Source: JBMOMT01 sp049324835 (lineage in GTDB: Bacteria > Chloroflexota > Anaerolineae > CAYNKW01). From it: a stretch of DNA of 25,671 nt. The DNA lies in assembly GCA_049324835.1 (NCBI GenBank), contig JBMOMT010000014.1, positions 1 through 25,671 of the forward strand. Direction: 5' to 3'. The notes under the pieces are model-generated. The model was not told the origin of the DNA. It made no database searches and was given only the letters and a program-made list of their open reading frames with translations. This document shows positions 21,078 to 25,671 of this stretch, piece by piece. The position numbers and the translations under genes are program-made. Numbering within the stretch: the stretch's first letter is position 1; each line of letters begins with the position of its first letter.

Positions 21078-21746
21078 ATGGTGACTGAGAATATCTCCAG
21101 ACGTGATTTTATCGGCTCCACACTGGCTGCAGGTGCGCTGCTCGTGGCAGGCGCAGGCGTAACGGTGGTAACCCATTCCAGGGCAGAGGCCAAAGACTCA
21201 CAAAAAGCCAGGTACGCCCTCATCATCGATACCACCAAATGTGCCGGCTGTGGCGCCTGCGCCGACGCGTGCCGCCAGCGCAACGAACTGCCCGAGGAAA
21301 TGAGCTACATTCGCATCGATGTCAAAGACACCGGCGGTGAAAAGGTCTTTCTTCCGGTGCAGTGCCAGCACTGCGCCGATCCATTCTGCGCCACGGTGTG
21401 CCCTGCCAACGCCACCTATCGCCACGAGAGCGGCGTGGTGCTGGTCAATACCAAACTTTGTGTGGGCTGCCGTTACTGCGAGGTGGCCTGCCCGTATCAG
21501 GCGCGCCGTTTTAACGAGGAAATCGGCGTGGTAGACAAATGCTGGCTCTGCCTGGATTACGTGCAGCGCGGAGAAAAGCCGGCCTGCGCTCAGGCCTGCA
21601 TCATGGAGGCTCGCATTTTCGGGCGCCTCGACGATCCCGGCAGTGAGGTTTCACGGCTGATTGCTTCTGGACGCGCCAGGCCGCTGCACCCTGAGCTGGG
21701 CACAGAGCCGGCCGTGCTTCATTACATCATCGAATCAAAAACCTAG
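21078..21746 (+). CDS. NrfC/PsrB-like four-cluster ferredoxin subunit, Tat-exported
   Basis: 222 residues. A twin-arginine signal (SRRDFIGS, residues 7-14) and hydrophobic stretch send it across the membrane folded. It then carries four [4Fe-4S] motifs: CAGCGACADAC (from Cys55), CQHCADPFCATVC, CVGCRYCEVAC, and CWLCLDYVQRGEKPACAQAC. This is the electron-relay subunit of NrfCD/PsrBC-type complexes, taking electrons from a quinol-oxidising NrfD partner to periplasmic carriers, or in reverse. It is 27 bases upstream of nrfD, with the giant cytochrome third in the operon. No molybdopterin catalytic subunit is present, so the cytochrome is the likely redox partner. Confidence 0.93.
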   Translation: MVTENISRRDFIGSTLAAGALLVAGAGVTVVTHSRAEAKDSQKARYALIIDTTKCAGCGACADACRQRNELPEEMSYIRIDVKDTGGEKVFLPVQCQHCADPFCATVCPANATYRHESGVVLVNTKLCVGCRYCEVACPYQARRFNEEIGVVDKCWLCLDYVQRGEKPACAQACIMEARIFGRLDDPGSEVSRLIASGRARPLHPELGTEPAVLHYIIESKT

Positions 21747-21773
21747 ATCGCCGCTTGGAATTGAGGTGCAAGG

Positions 21774-22736
21774 ATGCAAGAAGTCTGGCATTGGTTGGCC
21801 GCCATTTATCTCTTTTTGGGTGGGTTGGGAGCGGGGGCGTTTCTTATCGCCGCCATCGTCGAGCTGACAGGAGATCGAGACAGGCAAGCCTTTTGCCCCA
21901 TCACTCTGGTGGGTTCCACCATCTCTGGCCCGGCGGTGGGTATTGGGGCCGTGTTGTTGGTCATCGAGCTGGGCGCCGGCCTGCGAGAGCCGTGGCGCAT
22001 CCCTTATATGTTCACCCACTTTTCCTCTGTGATGACCTGGGGCATATGGATCCTGACGCTTTTCATCCCCATCGCCATGCTCTATGGCTTTTTCGAGGTG
22101 ATGGATACCTATCCTGACGCCTGGGCCTGGATCATGACCAAGCTTCGCTTCAAGTTTCTGAAAAAGATACCGGTGCGGCGGGTCAAGCGTATGCTGGCCG
22201 CCATGGGCAGCGTCTTTGCCGTGTCTACGGGCATCTACACCGGCGTGCTGCTCTGCGCTGTGGGGCCGGCCATCCCTCTGTGGAGCGCTCCCCTCTGGCC
22301 GGGGCTCTCCATCCCGCTGCTGCCGGCGCTGTTTCTCGTTTCGGCCGTCTCCACCGGCATGGGGCTGACCATCGATATGACAGCCACCATCTCTGAGCCA
22401 GAGACGCCACATCGTTTCCGCTTTTTGCCCGTCATCCACATGTCTGCCATTGGCATCGAGGCGATACTGGTGGGCCTGCTGCTCTTTTCGGCCAAGAGTC
22501 TTGGCGGCGCTGCGTCTCAATCAGTAGACATGATCGTCAGCGGGCACATGCGGGTCGCCTTTTGGGTGGGTTTCGTGTTCGTCGGGCTGGTTTATCCCTT
22601 TTCCGTGCACGCCTATGCCATCGGCGCGGGCCGCCATTCAGCCCTCTCTGGTATCGGATCCGGCATTGGCATCGTGTTTGCCGGTCTCTTTTTGCGTTAC
22701 ATCATTCTCAGTAGTGGCATCACATTCGTCCTGTAA
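21774..22736 (+). CDS. nrfD: NrfD/PsrC-like integral membrane quinol dehydrogenase subunit
   Basis: 320 residues, strongly hydrophobic, with about eight to nine predicted membrane helices (for example the segments starting HWLAAIYLFLGGLG, AVGIGAVLLVIELG, MTWGIWILTLFIPIA, IGIEAILVGLLLF, FWVGFVFVGLVYPF). NrfD proteins exchange electrons between menaquinone and the NrfC-type ferredoxin without heme. It follows the ferredoxin gene directly, and GAGGTGCAAGG precedes the ATG. The cytochrome gene begins nine bases after its stop. The direction of electron flow cannot be read from the sequence. Confidence 0.92.
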   Translation: MQEVWHWLAAIYLFLGGLGAGAFLIAAIVELTGDRDRQAFCPITLVGSTISGPAVGIGAVLLVIELGAGLREPWRIPYMFTHFSSVMTWGIWILTLFIPIAMLYGFFEVMDTYPDAWAWIMTKLRFKFLKKIPVRRVKRMLAAMGSVFAVSTGIYTGVLLCAVGPAIPLWSAPLWPGLSIPLLPALFLVSAVSTGMGLTIDMTATISEPETPHRFRFLPVIHMSAIGIEAILVGLLLFSAKSLGGAASQSVDMIVSGHMRVAFWVGFVFVGLVYPFSVHAYAIGAGRHSALSGIGSGIGIVFAGLFLRYIILSSGITFVL

Positions 22737-22745
22737 GGAGTCAAC

Positions 22746-25671
22746 ATGCTCCCCTCCAAGTGGCCCCAATGGACTATCATCGCTGTCGCCTTTGTCTTGC
22801 TGGCGCTCATCGTGGGTGCCGGGCTTTTGTTGGAACCGGCGGCGCTGGCTTTGGCGCCCGATCTGACACCCACGCCGGAGCTCCATCGCATCAGTTATAC
22901 CGGCAACAGCTCCCATGGCTGCGCGGACTGTCACTTTGACAAGGCCGCCCTGGCTGCCAGCGCCCCCGAAGGCGCCGACGTGGACCGGGTCTGGATCGAT
23001 CCGGCCTCGCGCGACTCGGTGCACGCGCCCCTTGGCTGCGTGACCTGTCACAACGGCAACGGCGAAACCAGCGCCATAGCCACCGCCCACGCCGGCGTTA
23101 TCGTCGATGCCAGCGCCGAGCGGCCCCAGGATTGTGTGGTCTGCCACTCCGAGCTACCCGACGTGATCCCCAGCGACAGGCTCAAGACCCCCCACGGCCG
23201 CGTCATCGACGGGGTGCTGCAGGGCCAGCCCTGCGGCGTGACCTGCAGCGATTGTCACGGCGCGGTGGGCCACGGTTTTGACCCCGTCTCCGGCGAGGTG
23301 GTCTGTTCCATGGGCGTCTGCGCCGACTGTCACGAGTCGCAGAACCTGGAGATCCAGTTGACCGACTGCGATGGTTGCCACGTGGGACCCCACGACGTTG
23401 CTGCCGGCCTCTCCTGCAACGACTGTCACGCCTCCCTGGAGTCCTGGTCGGACATCGAGGGCCTCATCCATCCCGAACTGGTCAGCCACGGCCGGCACGC
23501 CGAGATCGGCTGTTTCGACTGCCACACCTGGCCCGATTTCAAGAACCTGAACGGTTACCACTGCGTCGATTGTCACACCACGGGTCACGAGACCCTGGAA
23601 GACACCGACTGCGCCCGCTGCCACGACATCGGCGTGGACTGGCGCGTCTCCGACCTGACCGTCATGGACTTTTCCCAGTATTGGGACTATCACGGCGGAT
23701 TCCACGCCTCCCTCACGTGCCGCGATTGCCACACAGAAAGCCCCGTCTTTGGCGGTCTGGACCCGGCCTGCACCAGTTGCCACGAGCCTAACCCCGGCTC
23801 CTGCGATCCACAACGGCCCTGTTCCGACTGTCACCTGCCCAGCAGCTACGATCACGGCAGCCTGGCCGATTGTTTCACCTGTCACTACAACCAGGTGCCA
23901 GACGAGCATTACGATGGCGACTGTGAGAACTGCCACAACACCCACAACTGGGATAACGTGCCCTTTAATCACGACTGTGTCAACTGCCACGCCAGCCAGG
24001 CCCCGGACGATCATTACGAGGGCCACTGCTCCAACTGCCACAACTCGATGGACTGGACCGACGTGAGCTTTGACCACACCAACTATACCGACTGCCAGTC
24101 GTGCCACGTGCCGCCAGAGCAGGATCATCCCTTCTCCGAACCCTGCACCGACTGCCACATGCCGGACCGCTGGCAAGACGTGGAGGTCGATCACGTGGGC
24201 CTGGTCGACTGCCAGACCTGCCATACCCCGCCGGCTCAGAACCATCCTTACGATGGACAGTGCCTCGATTGCCACGCCGCCGATGACTGGACTGAGGCGG
24301 CATTCGATCACAGCGGCCTGACCGACTGCCGCGTCTGCCACACGCCGCCGCCGGATCATTACGAGGGGTTCTGCGGCAACTGCCACCAACCCGAAGACTG
24401 GGGCGCTGTCACTTTTGTGCACCAGAACCGGACCGACTGCTCGACCTGCCACGTCCCGCCGGACGATCATTATCCCGCACCATGTGCCAGTTGCCACACC
24501 TCCAGCGATTGGCGCGCTGTCGCCGTGAATCACGCCGGTTTTTCCGACTGCCTGAGCTGCCATGCCCGAACCGATCATTACAGCGGTCAGTGTTACCTCT
24601 GCCACACCACACAAGATTGGTCTTTTTATCACAACGACGACGGGGCCTGGTACTGCATCGGCTGTCACAGCAACGACGATCACTATGCGGGTCAATGCTC
24701 TGATTGCCACGCCCCTGGCAGTTGGGAGAATCCGGGCTTTGACCACGATGACGATGCCGATTGCCAATCGTGCCACACGCCGCCGCCCTGGCACTACCCC
24801 AGCCAGTGCTCCGACTGCCACACACCCGGCGGTTGGGACGACGTGGATGTCGATCACGACGATCTGATCGACTGCCAGTCGTGCCACACGCCGCCGGCGG
24901 GTCACCCCTACAGCGGCCAGTGCTCCCTCTGCCACAACACCGACGGGTGGCAGTGGGGCGACGAGCCCTTCACACACGATGGCCTTTACGACTGCCAGTC
25001 GTGCCACACGCCGCCGGCGGGCCACACCTACGTTGGGCAGTGCTCCGAATGCCACAACACCGGCGGTTGGGACGACGTGAATTTCAGCCACGATGGTTAC
25101 ACCGACTGCCAGTCGTGCCACGCGGGCGACGCGCCGGCGGATCACTATGACGCCCAGTGCTCCGCATGCCACAACACCGGCGGCTGGGCCGACGTCAACG
25201 TGGATCACGGCAATCTGGTGGATTGCCAGTCGTGCCACACGCCGCCGACCGGTCACTATGCCGGCCAGTGCTCCGAGTGCCACACTACCAATGACTGGAG
25301 CGACGTGAATTTCAGCCACGATGGTTACACCGACTGCCAGTCGTGCCACGCGGGCGACGCGCCGGCGGATCACTATGACGCCCAGTGCTCCGAATGCCAC
25401 AACACCGGCGGCTGGGCCGACGTCAACGTGGATCACGGCAATCTGGTGGACTGCCAATCGTGCCACACACCGCCAGTGGGTCACACCTACGTTGGGCAGT
25501 GCTCCGAATGCCACAACACCGGCGGTTGGGACGACGTGAACTTTAGCCACGATGGTTACACCGACTGCCAGTCGTGCCACGCGGGCGACGCGCCGGCGGA
25601 TCACTATGACGCCCAGTGCTCCGAATGCCACAACACCGGCGGCTGGGCCGACGTCAACGTGGATCACGGCA
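22746..25671 (+). CDS. Giant membrane-anchored multiheme c-type cytochrome (3' end beyond window)
   Basis: The frame is open for 975 codons from ATG 22746 (ribosome site AAGGAG) to the window end. A single N-terminal hydrophobic helix (about residues 9-30) exports and anchors it; the rest is extracytoplasmic. I count 45 CxxCH heme c motifs, roughly one per 22 residues. The first 370 residues are irregular (hemes 1-14, with added cysteines such as CGVTCSDCH). From about residue 380 the protein is a regular array: DCQSCHTPP-x-GHY-x-GQCSECH-x4-W-x3-F-x-H, where HY and F-x-H histidines are plausible distal heme ligands. The last units are nearly identical in DNA. With NrfC and NrfD it probably moves electrons between the quinone pool and distant acceptors or partners; extracellular electron transfer is inference. 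The long antisense open frame over it is a codon shadow. Confidence 0.95.
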   Translation, partial: MLPSKWPQWTIIAVAFVLLALIVGAGLLLEPAALALAPDLTPTPELHRISYTGNSSHGCADCHFDKAALAASAPEGADVDRVWIDPASRDSVHAPLGCVTCHNGNGETSAIATAHAGVIVDASAERPQDCVVCHSELPDVIPSDRLKTPHGRVIDGVLQGQPCGVTCSDCHGAVGHGFDPVSGEVVCSMGVCADCHESQNLEIQLTDCDGCHVGPHDVAAGLSCNDCHASLESWSDIEGLIHPELVSHGRHAEIGCFDCHTWPDFKNLNGYHCVDCHTTGHETLEDTDCARCHDIGVDWRVSDLTVMDFSQYWDYHGGFHASLTCRDCHTESPVFGGLDPACTSCHEPNPGSCDPQRPCSDCHLPSSYDHGSLADCFTCHYNQVPDEHYDGDCENCHNTHNWDNVPFNHDCVNCHASQAPDDHYEGHCSNCHNSMDWTDVSFDHTNYTDCQSCHVPPEQDHPFSEPCTDCHMPDRWQDVEVDHVGLVDCQTCHTPPAQNHPYDGQCLDCHAADDWTEAAFDHSGLTDCRVCHTPPPDHYEGFCGNCHQPEDWGAVTFVHQNRTDCSTCHVPPDDHYPAPCASCHTSSDWRAVAVNHAGFSDCLSCHARTDHYSGQCYLCHTTQDWSFYHNDDGAWYCIGCHSNDDHYAGQCSDCHAPGSWENPGFDHDDDADCQSCHTPPPWHYPSQCSDCHTPGGWDDVDVDHDDLIDCQSCHTPPAGHPYSGQCSLCHNTDGWQWGDEPFTHDGLYDCQSCHTPPAGHTYVGQCSECHNTGGWDDVNFSHDGYTDCQSCHAGDAPADHYDAQCSACHNTGGWADVNVDHGNLVDCQSCHTPPTGHYAGQCSECHTTNDWSDVNFSHDGYTDCQSCHAGDAPADHYDAQCSECHNTGGWADVNVDHGNLVDCQSCHTPPVGHTYVGQCSECHNTGGWDDVNFSHDGYTDCQSCHAGDAPADHYDAQCSECHNTGGWADVNVDHG
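25074..25671 (+). repeat. DNA-level tandem repeats in the giant cytochrome gene
   Basis: Near-identical blocks start at 25074, 25302 and 25533 (periods 228 and 231 bp, 76-77 codons, four heme motifs each); the third copy is cut by the window end. A longer 459-bp periodicity links 25023-25212 with 25482-25671. Copies differ by few bases, which suggests recent duplication or gene conversion. Confidence 0.9.

Noticed and set aside
23154..25667. A long minus-strand open frame of 837 codons opposite the giant cytochrome
   Set aside because: It is made of repeated Val/Ala/Arg-rich segments that mirror the CxxCH repeats on the plus strand. It has no ribosome site or recognisable domain, and the plus frame is a clear cytochrome.

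Overview
The window is GC-rich, bacterial and tightly packed. It looks like an anaerobic, possibly thermophilic bacterium. The mix of Mvh/Hdr hydrogenase, NarL-type heme-containing sensor kinase and very large multiheme cytochromes suggests an Anaerolineae-like Chloroflexota member, but no marker gene is present, so the taxon is inference. No rRNA, tRNA or CRISPR array was seen.

Region 1 (1-8103, minus strand). A 5' fragment of an XdhC-like gene has its own consensus promoter. Upstream of it lies one long operon, read right to left: stand-alone receiver protein, fused HdrC-HdrB-like protein, HdrA, MvhD, MvhG, MvhA, hydrogenase maturation protease, HypC. It encodes a cytosolic [NiFe] hydrogenase coupled to a heterodisulfide-reductase-type flavin-bifurcation module. 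hdrA contains an in-frame TGA at the conserved Cys/Sec site, followed by a stem-loop that resembles a bacterial SECIS, so HdrA is most likely a selenoprotein. The operon has a near-perfect sigma70 promoter and a leader that contains an intrinsic-terminator hairpin with nine U residues, which suggests attenuation.

Region 2 (8104-11661). A divergently transcribed lipoprotein multiheme cytochrome gene is split after codon 6 by a 1.93-kb insertion sequence (DDE transposase with YREK signature, 18-bp perfect terminal inverted repeats). Removing the IS restores a lipoprotein signal peptide in frame. The same frame also has a TGA codon with a SECIS-like hairpin at a spacing close to that of E. coli fdhF. 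It is either a second Sec codon or a nonsense mutation.

Region 3 (11770-17263). A leaderless-looking hypA starts a compact hypA-hypB-hypF-hypD-hypE operon that ends in a strong terminator. With the protease and HypC of region 1 this is a full maturation set for the Mvh hydrogenase.

Region 4 (17264-20760). There is a structured, T-tract-terminated RNA candidate, then a NarL-type histidine kinase with two CxxCH heme motifs in its extracytoplasmic sensor, and its LuxR-type response regulator. After these come a promoter, two related MITE-like elements with target duplications, and a small one-TM membrane protein.

Region 5 (21078-25671, runs off the window). Tat-exported NrfC-like ferredoxin, NrfD-like quinol-oxidising membrane protein, and an N-terminally anchored giant multiheme cytochrome with 45 CxxCH motifs in the visible 975 residues, ending in recent DNA-level tandem repeats. 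Inference: H2 oxidation and flavin bifurcation in the cytosol, heme-based sensing of redox state, and a quinol-to-multiheme route for electrons leaving the cell or stored in the periplasm.
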